A stretch of 21,493 nucleotides of DNA, taken from assembly GCA_910577415.1 (NCBI GenBank), contig CAJTLK010000027.1, forward strand, positions 1 through 21,493, in the 5' to 3' direction. The notes below the pieces were generated by a model, which was not told the DNA's origin, ran no database searches, and worked only from the letters and a program-made list of their open reading frames with translations. This document shows, piece by piece, positions 1 to 7,375 of this stretch. The DNA is from an uncultured Oscillospiraceae bacterium. GTDB lineage: Bacteria; Bacillota; Clostridia; Oscillospirales; Oscillospiraceae. Both the position numbers and the translations under genes were made by a program. Within the stretch, counting starts at the first letter, position 1, and each line of letters begins with the position of its first letter.

Positions 1-661
1 AGTTCCAGGTGACCTCACCGTTGTTGGTGTTCTGGTCGGGGGTGGTGGTGACCACGTAAGCCTGCAGGCCGTTCCAGATCATCTGGGCGGCGGTGTCGCG
101 GGTGGCGGGAGCGGTCATAACGACGCTGTCCAGACCCTCGATCAGCTTCACGTTGCCAGTGTTGCGGGCACGCTCCAGAGTCTGAGCAGCCCAGGAAGCG
201 CCGACGAGGTGATAAGCCTCGGCGTCGTAGCCCAGGGCGGTCAGGACCATCTTCAGAGCCTCAACGCCGGTCACGTTGCCGTTGGGATCGAAGGAGCCGT
301 CGCCGCGGCCATTGATGATCTTCATGTCGGCGCAGTACTCGATCCAGCCTTCGGCCCAGTGGCCGCCGATGTCGGTAAAGCTGGGAGTGCTCTTCACGCC
401 GGTGTTGGCCTCGCTGCCGCCGTTCATCAGGACGGCGATCATCTTAGCCATCTCGCCGCGGGTAACGCTACCCTTGGGATCGAAATAGCTGCCGTCCTCC
501 TTGCCATTGATGACCTTCAGAGCCACCATGGTTTCTACGGCCTCGGTATGGACAATGTCCTCCGCGTCCGTGAAGTCCTTCGCGCTGGCGCCCACGACCA
601 TCATGCCCAGGAGCATGACGGAGGCCAGACCCAGGCTGAGGACCCGCTTCAGGTTCTTCAT
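1..661 (-). CDS. S-layer homology (SLH) surface protein, copy 1, N-terminal part only (runs off left edge)
   Basis: The first about 220 codons are present, with the ATG at 661-659. A ribosome site AGGAGG (complement of 670-675) lies 8 bases upstream. The start encodes MKNLKRVLSLGLASVMLLGM, a Sec signal peptide with likely cleavage after ASA at about residue 27. SLH repeats follow at about residues 29-77, 94-140 and 150-205, with typical FTDxxxHWA and GDGxFDPxG signatures, and the third ends in AAQMIWNGLQAYVV. SLH domains anchor proteins to secondary cell-wall polymers, so this is an S-layer or surface protein. Residues 1-119 are encoded by DNA identical to copy 2, and then the genes diverge. 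The shared -10-like TATCAT lies upstream, but no matching -35 is visible. The variable C-terminal region is outside the window, so specific function is unknown. Confidence 0.93.
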   Translation of the reverse strand, partial: MKNLKRVLSLGLASVMLLGMMVVGASAKDFTDAEDIVHTEAVETMVALKVINGKEDGSYFDPKGSVTRGEMAKMIAVLMNGGSEANTGVKSTPSFTDIGGHWAEGWIEYCADMKIINGRGDGSFDPNGNVTGVEALKMVLTALGYDAEAYHLVGASWAAQTLERARNTGNVKLIEGLDSVVMTAPATRDTAAQMIWNGLQAYVVTTTPDQNTNNGEVTWN

Positions 662-737
662 AGGATATTCCTCCTTTTTTATTTGGCGTCTCGGGGATCG
701 CTCCCCTCCGCCTTACGTGTGCATGATAACGCAAAAC
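303..737. repeat. 435-bp exact direct repeat, unit A (leader plus 5' end of SLH copy 1)
   Basis: Every base of 303-737 matches 4850-5284 (offset 4547) by direct reading. The repeat covers the first about 119 codons, the ribosome site, the leader hairpin and the -10-like TATCAT. It stops just upstream of the -10, at 737. Beyond 303 the two genes keep only roughly four in five bases in common. A sharp edge inside a coding region is what recent gene conversion or recombination between paralogs leaves behind. Confidence 0.97.
685..712 (-). promoter_or_regulatory. 5'-UTR hairpin with GNRA tetraloop, SLH copy 1
   Basis: Read on the minus strand, an outer stem GGCG/CGCC encloses an internal loop (GA opposite GAGA). 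The inner stem is GGGGA/TCCCC with loop GCGA, a GNRA tetraloop. It ends about 9 bases before the AGGAGG ribosome site. The same fold with compensatory changes occurs before copy 3. A role in mRNA stability or translation control is inferred. Confidence 0.7.
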
Positions 738-801
738 TTTTTACTATATTTTATAATGGTATAATTACGCGGTTTTGAAAGCCAAAACGCTTCAAGGGCA
801 A

Positions 802-847
802 AGAAAAGCGCCCCTGCTATCCTGACGGATGGCAGGGGCGCTTTTCT
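802..847 (-). terminator. Rho-independent terminator after the DUF4143 ATPase gene (possibly bidirectional)
   Basis: A near-perfect 21-bp stem (one mismatch) has a 4-base loop. The arms read AGAAAAGCGCCCCTGC and its complement, so a T-rich tail (TTTTCT) follows in both directions. It lies 24 bases past the ATPase stop on the minus strand. Confidence 0.85.
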
Positions 848-870
848 ATTTTGGGGGGCTTTTGAACACA

Positions 871-2130
871 TCAAATACAAAATGCCGCGTACAGTGGGAT
901 GGACTTTAGCCCATCCGCCTCTCCAAAATTCTTGGTGGAAAAGCGGATGGAATAGGCGGGAGCGTAGGCTTTGACAAATACGCTCAGGCTGCGGGAACGG
1001 ACATGCTCACCCTTTTTGACCTCTACGCCAACGATCTGCCCTTCCTTCTGCAAAACGAAGTCCAGCTCGGCGGTGCTGGCGCTTTCCCAATAATAGAGCG
1101 GGTATCCCTTGGCGGCCAACTGCTGTGCCACATAGTTTTCCGTAACGGCGCCCATGAAGGTGTTTCCTTCGCCGGAGAGGACGGTCTGCTGGGAGATGCC
1201 GGACTTCATGGTGAGCAAGCCCACATCGCCCATATAGAGCTTAAAGGCGGACAGATCGGCGTGGACGGCAATGGGTTCTATGGCGTGGTCGATACGGTGG
1301 CATTCCAAAACCACACCGGCCAGGTTCAGCCATTCAATGGAATCCCCAAAGTACTGAAATTTCCTGTTATCCTTCGCCAGTTGGGCGGGGATAGAGTTAT
1401 AACAGGCCCGGATCTTTACGCTGTCGGAGTTGGAGGCGTATTTCGCCATATCGGCAATATAGTTATCCAGAATACCGCTTTGCACCAGGGACACATCCAG
1501 AAAGCTGTTGTGTTCCAGAAAGGTATTGATAGCAGCCGGCATCCCCCCGATCACCAGATACTCCCGGTATAGCTCCAGTGCCTCCTGGTGAAGCGCGTCG
1601 GGGAGGGGCATCATCCGCGCAAAGGCGGAGCGTATCTCCTCACACAGCAGTTCCTTTCCTCTGGCCCAAAGGTACTCCTCGAAATCCAGTGGATAAAGGG
1701 TGATGGTCTCCACCTTACCTACCGGGAAGGAATAGCGCTGGCGGTTGATGGCCACTCCCAGCAGACTGCCCGCCGCCGCGACATGAAATTCCGGGGCCTC
1801 CTCACAGAAATATTTCAGGGAGGTCAGCGCCCGTTCACAGGATTGTATCTCATCAAAAATGATAAGGGTCTCCCCGGCAATGATCCGCTCCCCGGTGGAT
1901 GCCTCCAGATAGCGGAGCAGACGCTCAGGGGAGATATTATCATTGAAGTAGGAGGCCACAGTCAGATTGGTTTCCAGATTGACATAGACCACGTTCTTAA
2001 ACTGCTCCGCGCCGAACTGCCGTAGGATATAGGTCTTCCCCACCTGGCGGGCGCCGTTGATAAGCAGCGGCATCCGGCTGGCGGTCTTATTTTTCCAAGC
2101 CAAAAGCTGTGCCTCGACTTTCCGCTTCAT
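871..2130 (-). CDS. AAA-type ATPase with C-terminal DUF4143 domain (AAA_14 family)
   Basis: The product is about 419 aa. Near the N-terminus it has a Walker A motif GARQVGKT (residues 26-33) and a Walker B LIIFDE (89-94). The C-terminal part has the ELDFVLQ and GVEVKKG motifs of DUF4143, which resemble a PD-(D/E)xK nuclease-like core. Proteins of this type are common, often horizontally moved, and have no firmly assigned role. I chose the ATG at 2130 because GAGGTG sits 6 bases upstream; ATG 2136 and GTG 2139 overlap or abut that site. The gene is monocistronic, with its own promoter and terminator, and sits between two SLH genes without an evident functional link. The family is sure; function is unknown. 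Confidence 0.9.
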   Translation of the reverse strand: MKRKVEAQLLAWKNKTASRMPLLINGARQVGKTYILRQFGAEQFKNVVYVNLETNLTVASYFNDNISPERLLRYLEASTGERIIAGETLIIFDEIQSCERALTSLKYFCEEAPEFHVAAAGSLLGVAINRQRYSFPVGKVETITLYPLDFEEYLWARGKELLCEEIRSAFARMMPLPDALHQEALELYREYLVIGGMPAAINTFLEHNSFLDVSLVQSGILDNYIADMAKYASNSDSVKIRACYNSIPAQLAKDNRKFQYFGDSIEWLNLAGVVLECHRIDHAIEPIAVHADLSAFKLYMGDVGLLTMKSGISQQTVLSGEGNTFMGAVTENYVAQQLAAKGYPLYYWESASTAELDFVLQKEGQIVGVEVKKGEHVRSRSLSVFVKAYAPAYSIRFSTKNFGEADGLKSIPLYAAFCI

Positions 2131-2148
2131 TGCCATCACCTCATAGCT

Positions 2149-2178
2149 ATTATATGCGATGCGGCACAGTTAAGTCAA
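2149..2178 (-). promoter_or_regulatory. Sigma-A-type promoter of the DUF4143 ATPase gene
   Basis: On the minus strand, TTGACT (2178-2173) is followed after 18 bases by TATAAT (2154-2149). Transcription would begin near 2142, so the ribosome site would lie at the extreme 5' end of the mRNA, an unusually short leader. Confidence 0.75.
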
Positions 2179-2240
2179 GAAAAATAGAAAAATAATATAA
2201 TAAAGCACAGTAAAGATTAAACTCATAGAAGTTTGAAACA

Positions 2241-2273
2241 AAGAACGCCCCTGGAAAATCCAGGGGCGTTCTT
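2241..2273 (-). terminator. Rho-independent terminator after SLH copy 2
   Basis: A perfect 14-bp stem AAGAACGCCCCTGG with a 5-base loop lies 31 bases past the copy 2 stop on the minus strand. A T-rich tail (TTTGTTTC) follows. Confidence 0.85.
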
Positions 2274-2304
2274 GTTCTGTTTGCCGCGGTACAGCAGCAA
2301 TTGC

Positions 2305-5208
2305 TTATTTGATCTTGCTACCGTCCACGTTGATGTTGTTGGAGGTCTCGAAGAACAGGGCGGTGATCACGGTGCGCTTGGTGCCCTGATCGTTGGTGGT
2401 CTCCTTAGTCACGAAGCCGATGTTCTTGCTGCCGGTGACGGAGCTGAACTCGGTGACGGAGCCCTCGGCCTCGGACTTATCGGCATCCTGGTCAATGTAG
2501 ACGACCTTGCAGTCCTTGTCCAGAGCATAGCTGTGGCTCTTGACCTTGGTGCCGCCGACCTTGTTGACCTCGTAGACACCGCCGTTGTTAACGACCTCGC
2601 CGTCCACGTAGAACACCAGCACATCGTCCTTCAGCTCGCTGGCATAGCCGGTGAACCAGACGCTCTCGCCATCGCTGTTGACCAGGGTGTCCACCTTCTC
2701 AATGGCGGTCTCCTTGTAGTTGTTGTCAGCGGTGGGACGGAACTTCACCAGCTCGCCCTTCTTCAGAGCGGTGGAGTTGGTGCCCTTGTAGTTGACCTCG
2801 TACTCCTCGCCGTTGGCCTGGATGGTGTAGGTGTAGTAGTCCTTCACGCGGCCATTGTAGCTGGAGACGATGCCGTACACGGTGTCGTCAGCGGCGCCGT
2901 CGGGAGTATCCTTCATGTTGGCGAACACAGCCACCACGCGGTCACCGTCGCTGTTCAGAGCAACGGTCACGTTCTTGTCGTGATCGGCGGTCTTGATCTC
3001 GTCCAGATCACGGATGTCATAGACCTCCCACTCAGCGTTGGGCATCTTGAGCTTGTTATAGGTGTCGTTGTGAGTGTTGGCGAAGAAGAGGCAGTCGCCG
3101 GCGGTGGGAATGCTGCCACCCTTGAAGGAGACGGTCTTGCTCTTCTCGTCGTAGGTCATGCTGTCGGTGCCGACCAGGCCACGGATGGTGACCTCAGCGT
3201 TGTCGTCGGAGTCGAAGGTGTAGGTGATGATGTCGCCCACATAGTAGTCGTCCTGATCGATGTTGTCGCTGTTGGTACGGCCAGTGTCGTGGGTCAGGGA
3301 CTTCTTGGCGTCCTTGTCGTAGACCTTAGAGTCCTTGGACACGGTGATGATCTCCTTGGTGCCGTCAGCGCCCATGACCTGGAGCTGGAGAGCGCCGAAG
3401 GTGCCGCCGGCGGTGGAGGTGTTCTTCACCTCGGTGATGACGGAGTAGTTCTTGGCAGCCTCAGAGGTCTGAACAGCGGCCAGAACGTAGCCGTTCACCA
3501 GGTAGAGGTCGAAGTCCTCACCGATGTAAGTGTTGTCCCGGATAGCCTGATAGAAGTTCTTGACGATGTCGCCATCCTCCTCGGGGATATCCTGGAGCAG
3601 GCTGGCCTTGCTGCTGATATTGCTGAACAGCTTGCCGGAGTCAAGGTTCTTGTAGTTGATCTTGTAGGTCTTGCCGCTCACGGTGACGCTCTCGTCCTCT
3701 TTCTTGCCGTCGTCGCTCTTGAAGGCAGTCAGCTCGCCGGAGACCTTCTCGGCCTTGGTCACGGTGGTGAGGGCCTTGGAGCCACGGTAGTTGTTATCGT
3801 AGAGGAGGGTGACAGCGACCACATCGCCGCGCTTCAGCCCCTCTTCAATATCGTTGTCCTCATACTTCAGGTTGCCGACATTGTTGTTGATGCTGATGGT
3901 GGTGGCGTTGTTGCCGGTGACAGTGGCCAGGAAGGTCTCGGTCACATAGATGGTGCTGATCTTGCCGTTGTCGTCAAACACGGCCTTGAAGGGGTTGCCG
4001 GAGTTCTTCTTCAGCAGCTTGGTCAGAGAGCTGTTGGCCGCTTCCTTCTCACCCTTGCTGTTGGGAGTGGCCTCCTCAAGAGTGGTGCCATCGACAGCGC
4101 TCTTGTTGGTGTAGGACTGGGCGTAGTTGACAACGACAGTCACGTTGCTCTCGTTAGCGACAGAAGCGTCGGTCACATCGTACAGGGTGCCGTCGATGTT
4201 GATCTGAGCCTTCTTGGTCTTCTGATCCTTGATCTTGGACAGCTGGCTGCGAACCACGCGGGTGGCGCCGGTGTTGAACACGCCAAAGATGGTGTCTTCC
4301 TTGTCGGGGCCAGCGATGCCCTTGTTGGAATCTTTCCAAACGACCTTGACTTCCTCGCCGATGTTGTCGATGCTCATGTCGGAGGGGAACTTCACGCTGC
4401 CCTTGGTGTAATCGCCCAGGGTCAGGTTGACGTTGATCTCGCCCTTCAGAGCGCCGTTGCCATTGTAGTAGTAGTTGCCCTGGTAGGTGCCGGTGGCAAC
4501 GTTGGCGTCATAGCGCTGCTTCAGCAGGGTGGTAGTACCCTCTTTCCAGTCCCAGGTGACCTCGCCATTGTTGGTGTTCTGGGAGGGGGAGTTTGTGACC
4601 ACGTAAGCCTGCAGGCCGTTCCAGATCATCTGGGCAGCCACGTCACGGCTGGCGGGTTCAGTCATCTTGACGTCGTCCAGCTCCTCAACCAGCTTGACAG
4701 GGTTGGTCTGACGAGCACGCTCCAGGGTCTGGGAGGCCCAGGCAGCGCCCTGGAGGTGATAAGCCTCGGCGTCGTAGCCCATGGCGGTCAGGACCATCTT
4801 CAGAGCCTCGACGCCGGTGACCAGACCGTTGGGATCAAAGGTACCGTCACCGCGGCCATTGATGATCTTCATGTCGGCGCAGTACTCGATCCAGCCTTCG
4901 GCCCAGTGGCCGCCGATGTCGGTAAAGCTGGGAGTGCTCTTCACGCCGGTGTTGGCCTCGCTGCCGCCGTTCATCAGGACGGCGATCATCTTAGCCATCT
5001 CGCCGCGGGTAACGCTACCCTTGGGATCGAAATAGCTGCCGTCCTCCTTGCCATTGATGACCTTCAGAGCCACCATGGTTTCTACGGCCTCGGTATGGAC
5101 AATGTCCTCCGCGTCCGTGAAGTCCTTCGCGCTGGCGCCCACGACCATCATGCCCAGGAGCATGACGGAGGCCAGACCCAGGCTGAGGACCCGCTTCAGG
5201 TTCTTCAT
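2305..5208 (-). CDS. S-layer homology (SLH) surface protein, copy 2
   Basis: The product is 967 aa. It has a signal peptide (residues 1-27, ending ASA) and three SLH repeats at about 29-77, 94-140 and 150-205, followed by a long extracellular region rich in Thr, Asn, Asp, Gly and Val with no enzyme motif I recognise. Blocks in the ectodomain are shared with copy 3, such as IGEEVKVVWKD, FNTGATRVVRSQLSK and QLQVMGADGTKEIITVSKDS; the stretches between them differ greatly. ATG 5208 follows AGGAGG at 8 bases. The 5' 359 coding bases match copy 1 exactly. Upstream lies TATCAT without a recognisable -35 at 16-18 bases (AAATAC occupies that place), so strong constitutive transcription is not supported. 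Likely a structural S-layer or surface protein. Confidence 0.95.
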   Translation of the reverse strand: MKNLKRVLSLGLASVMLLGMMVVGASAKDFTDAEDIVHTEAVETMVALKVINGKEDGSYFDPKGSVTRGEMAKMIAVLMNGGSEANTGVKSTPSFTDIGGHWAEGWIEYCADMKIINGRGDGTFDPNGLVTGVEALKMVLTAMGYDAEAYHLQGAAWASQTLERARQTNPVKLVEELDDVKMTEPASRDVAAQMIWNGLQAYVVTNSPSQNTNNGEVTWDWKEGTTTLLKQRYDANVATGTYQGNYYYNGNGALKGEINVNLTLGDYTKGSVKFPSDMSIDNIGEEVKVVWKDSNKGIAGPDKEDTIFGVFNTGATRVVRSQLSKIKDQKTKKAQINIDGTLYDVTDASVANESNVTVVVNYAQSYTNKSAVDGTTLEEATPNSKGEKEAANSSLTKLLKKNSGNPFKAVFDDNGKISTIYVTETFLATVTGNNATTISINNNVGNLKYEDNDIEEGLKRGDVVAVTLLYDNNYRGSKALTTVTKAEKVSGELTAFKSDDGKKEDESVTVSGKTYKINYKNLDSGKLFSNISSKASLLQDIPEEDGDIVKNFYQAIRDNTYIGEDFDLYLVNGYVLAAVQTSEAAKNYSVITEVKNTSTAGGTFGALQLQVMGADGTKEIITVSKDSKVYDKDAKKSLTHDTGRTNSDNIDQDDYYVGDIITYTFDSDDNAEVTIRGLVGTDSMTYDEKSKTVSFKGGSIPTAGDCLFFANTHNDTYNKLKMPNAEWEVYDIRDLDEIKTADHDKNVTVALNSDGDRVVAVFANMKDTPDGAADDTVYGIVSSYNGRVKDYYTYTIQANGEEYEVNYKGTNSTALKKGELVKFRPTADNNYKETAIEKVDTLVNSDGESVWFTGYASELKDDVLVFYVDGEVVNNGGVYEVNKVGGTKVKSHSYALDKDCKVVYIDQDADKSEAEGSVTEFSSVTGSKNIGFVTKETTNDQGTKRTVITALFFETSNNINVDGSKIK

Positions 5209-5284
5209 AGGATATTCCTCCTTTTTTATTTGGCGTCTCGGGGATCGCTCCCCTCCGCCTTACGTGTGCATGATAACGCAAAAC
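4850..5284. repeat. 435-bp exact direct repeat, unit B (leader plus 5' end of SLH copy 2)
   Basis: This is the second unit of the exact repeat, in the same orientation as 303-737. Copy 3 at 7376-10276 carries a diverged but clearly homologous version of the same cassette, so all three genes share an exchangeable 5' module. Confidence 0.97.
5232..5259 (-). promoter_or_regulatory. 5'-UTR hairpin with GNRA tetraloop, SLH copy 2
   Basis: The sequence is identical to the hairpin before copy 1 (inner stem GGGGA/TCCCC, loop GCGA), because it lies within the 435-bp exact repeat. Confidence 0.7.
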
Positions 5285-5457
5285 GTATTACTGTATTTTA
5301 TAAAGGTAAAAAATGCGGCCAGCCATTATTGACTGGTCGCCTTTCGCGGTTGCAATTTGCCGGAAAATGTAGCATGTTCTAAACGCCATCTGAGCAGATG
5401 CCGGGCGCTGCACAAGACGGCGGGCGGTCAGCCACATCTCTGAGAGGAGGTGAGGCA

Positions 5458-5517
5458 ATGCCGATTACATTGCCTTTTCACGTTGTAAAAAACGAAAACC
5501 GCCACCCGGCACGGTGA
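5458..5517 (+). CDS. Possible 19-residue peptide ORF with strong ribosome site
   Basis: The ATG at 5458 is preceded at 7 bases by AGGAGG (5445-5450). It encodes MPITLPFHVVKNENRHPAR and stops at TGA 5515. Its last codons lie in the terminator hairpin. The strong ribosome site is the only support. The peptide resembles, by memory only, short clostridial peptides ending in ENRHPxR that are sometimes called holin-like toxins; the hydrophobic middle typical of such peptides appears to be missing. It could be a remnant or chance. Confidence 0.3.
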   Translation: MPITLPFHVVKNENRHPAR

Positions 5518-5523
5518 CGGTTT
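5487..5523 (-). terminator. Minus-strand terminator downstream of the recombinase, outside the left inverted repeat
   Basis: An 11-bp stem with one mismatch (AAACCGTCACC/GGTGGCGGTTT) and a 6-base loop is followed on the minus strand by TCG and six T residues. It lies beyond the left inverted repeat and would stop recombinase transcripts before SLH copy 2. Confidence 0.7.
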
Positions 5524-5604
5524 CTATTATGGACCTGTTAAGAGAAAACCGGGATCGAACAATATATATAATGTAGTCCACGGGGAGGAGGGGGGAGAAA
5601 CTGC

Positions 5605-5669
5605 GCTGTAACAATATTCCCGCAATTTTACGGTTGTGTTACAAATGGAGTTTTGCCATTGACGGGGAA
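5605..5669 (+). repeat. 65-bp perfect inverted repeat, left copy (candidate recombination site)
   Basis: All 65 bases are the exact reverse complement of 10289-10353, while bases immediately outside differ. Inside is an imperfect 37-bp dyad (5607-5643) with outer arms TGTAACA and TGTTACA. The inner end carries TTGACG (5659-5664), a -35-like hexamer facing into the segment. It begins 40 bases from the recombinase stop codon, as attachment sites of large serine recombinases often do. Confidence 0.96.
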
Positions 5670-5708
5670 AAGGAATTAGACAACGGTATAATATGAAGCA
5701 AAAAATTT

Positions 5709-7190
5709 TCAGATCTTCCAATGCATGGTGAGTCTATCACCGAAAACCTCGATCCTGGAGATCAGTGTATCCACCACGCGCCGTTTGTCATCAAAGCCGA
5801 CCTTGTCCCAGCTTTTGAGATGGTCCGTGATACGCTGAAGCTGCGATGCCGAGACGGAGTTCGCGGTGAGGTCGGCCACCAGCTTGAGCTGTTTTTGCCG
5901 CTCCGCGTCCAGCTCCTCGATCCGGCTGTTGGCGTATTGCAGCAAAAGGGGATTTGCCCCGGCCAGGGTGTCGATCAGCTTCGCGATCTCACCCTCGATC
6001 CTGGCAAGCTCGGCCCGGGCGGCGGTCAGCTTGGGGTGGTAGCCCTCCGTCTTGCTGTCTGTCAATGCCTGAAATTCCCGCGCTTTCTTTACCATTTCAC
6101 CATAGACCGCTTCTTCCAGCGTATGCTTTGTCAGTGTTCCGGGGCCGGGACAGCTTTTGTTTTCCATGCGCTGCTTACATCTCATGTACGTTACCCCGTT
6201 TGCCGCGTTCAGACTGACCAGGGCGTACCCGCAGCAGCCACATTTGATCTTCCCGGCCAGCCAGGTGTTGTGGCATTTCCGGCCATTTTGGAACGTGGTA
6301 TTTTGAGACAGCTTTCGCTGGACCTTCAGCCAGATCGCTGAGGAGATACAGCCCTTGTGGGGGGCGATGACAAGAATGTTTTCCTCTCCCTCCCGGCCCT
6401 GATATAGGTAACAGCTATGATCGCCGGTGAACAGCTCCGGGGGACTTTCGATCTTGGCGCCCTGGGCCTTGAAGTGTTCGTAAATAGCCATGTCTGCCTG
6501 GACATAGACCGGATTTTTTAAGAGCTGCGCCACAAAGCCCCGTTTCAGCGTCTTTCCATATACCTGAATTCCTTGCTCGGCAAAATACCGGGCGATGTCG
6601 CCGTAGGAGGTCTCGGGCTTGGCGTACATCTCATAGATCGATTTGGCGTATTCCATCTCGGCGTTTTCGACCAGCCGCTTTGTTTTAACGCCGTCCATCA
6701 CAATGGATTCCGTATCAAAGCCGTAGGGCGCGCGGCCCCGCATATAGTAGCCCTTGGAGCAACGGGAATAGAAAGCGTCCTGTACACGCATCTGGATGCT
6801 CTCCCGCTCCAGTTGGGCAAACACGATACAGATATTGAGCATGGCCCGGCCCATGGGGGTGGAGGTGTCAAATTTTTCGGTGCAGGAGACGAATTCCACG
6901 TCATACTGCTTAAATAGCTCCATCAGCTTGGCAAAGTCCACGATAGAGCGGCTGACCCGGTCCAGGCGGTATACGATCACCCGCCGGATAAGCCCGGCTT
7001 CAATATCCTTTAAAAGCTGCTGAAAACCGGGCCGCTCAATGTTTTTGCCGGAGTAGCCCTTGTCCTCGTATTCCTTAGCCCCGCCGCCCTTCAGCTCATA
7101 GCGGCAAAACTCGAATTGGCTTTCGATACTGATGCTGTCCTTTTTGTCGATGGACTGCCGCCCATAAATGGCGTCTATTCTGCTGTCCAT
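5709..7190 (-). CDS. Large serine recombinase (resolvase/invertase superfamily)
   Basis: The product is about 493 aa from the ATG at 7190. The N-terminal resolvase domain has YGRQS with the catalytic serine at residue 13, then YRLDRVSRS and the GRAMLNICIVFAQLERESI helix. A recombinase domain follows, then a zinc ribbon (CGCCG, later C...C) and a C-terminal coiled coil rich in Ala, Glu and Leu. This is the architecture of large serine integrases and TndX-like enzymes, which cut and rejoin two short DNA sites. An upstream TTG at 7235 would add 15 residues but has no ribosome site and lies at the transcription start. The G7 tract at 7195-7201 serves as ribosome site. The stop lies 40 bases from the left 65-bp repeat, the likely recombination site. 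No phage or conjugation genes accompany it, so a dedicated local switch is plausible. Confidence 0.95.
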   Translation of the reverse strand: MDSRIDAIYGRQSIDKKDSISIESQFEFCRYELKGGGAKEYEDKGYSGKNIERPGFQQLLKDIEAGLIRRVIVYRLDRVSRSIVDFAKLMELFKQYDVEFVSCTEKFDTSTPMGRAMLNICIVFAQLERESIQMRVQDAFYSRCSKGYYMRGRAPYGFDTESIVMDGVKTKRLVENAEMEYAKSIYEMYAKPETSYGDIARYFAEQGIQVYGKTLKRGFVAQLLKNPVYVQADMAIYEHFKAQGAKIESPPELFTGDHSCYLYQGREGEENILVIAPHKGCISSAIWLKVQRKLSQNTTFQNGRKCHNTWLAGKIKCGCCGYALVSLNAANGVTYMRCKQRMENKSCPGPGTLTKHTLEEAVYGEMVKKAREFQALTDSKTEGYHPKLTAARAELARIEGEIAKLIDTLAGANPLLLQYANSRIEELDAERQKQLKLVADLTANSVSASQLQRITDHLKSWDKVGFDDKRRVVDTLISRIEVFGDRLTMHWKI

Positions 7191-7238
7191 AATGCCCCCC
7201 CTTTGTCTCTGTATAAATGGGTGATAAAACCGCAACTA

Positions 7239-7267
7239 ATTATACCTCGGGCAGCCCCATATCACAA
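7239..7267 (-). promoter_or_regulatory. Candidate promoter of the serine recombinase gene
   Basis: On the minus strand, TTGTGA (7267-7262) is followed after 17 bases by a perfect TATAAT (7244-7239). It lies between the SLH copy 3 terminator and the recombinase, so the recombinase can be expressed independently of the surface protein. Confidence 0.65.
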
Positions 7268-7310
7268 GAAAATCAAGGGATCCACGCCTTATAAAAAGCT
7301 CAGGACAAGA

Positions 7311-7340
7311 AAGGCCCCCGGGGTTATCCCCGGGGGCCTT
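7311..7340 (-). terminator. Rho-independent terminator after SLH copy 3
   Basis: A perfect 13-bp stem (AAGGCCCCCGGGG) with loop TTAT on the plus strand is followed on the minus strand by CTTTCTTGTC. It separates copy 3 from the recombinase. Confidence 0.85.
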
Positions 7341-7375
7341 TACCTGTTGCGTCGTAATCAGTCGCGGAGGCTTAA

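Larger units (their letters stand above)
5285..5604. other. Intergenic stretch between SLH copy 2 and the left 65-bp inverted repeat
   Basis: The stretch contains no normal-sized gene. It holds the upstream region of copy 2 (TTATAAAATA near 5300, shared with copy 1), a possible 19-codon ORF (5458-5517), a minus-strand terminator (5487-5523) and an AT-rich 14-mer (5561-5574) that recurs right of the segment. The part between about 5310 and 5440 is GC-rich with no feature I can name. Confidence 0.6.

Noticed and set aside
2233..5382. Long plus-strand open frames opposite SLH copies 2 and 3 (also 7397-10330)
   Set aside because: They are exact antisense shadows of convincing SLH genes, with Val/Leu/Gly/His-rich translations, no ribosome site and no domain. 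They arise from GC-rich codon use.
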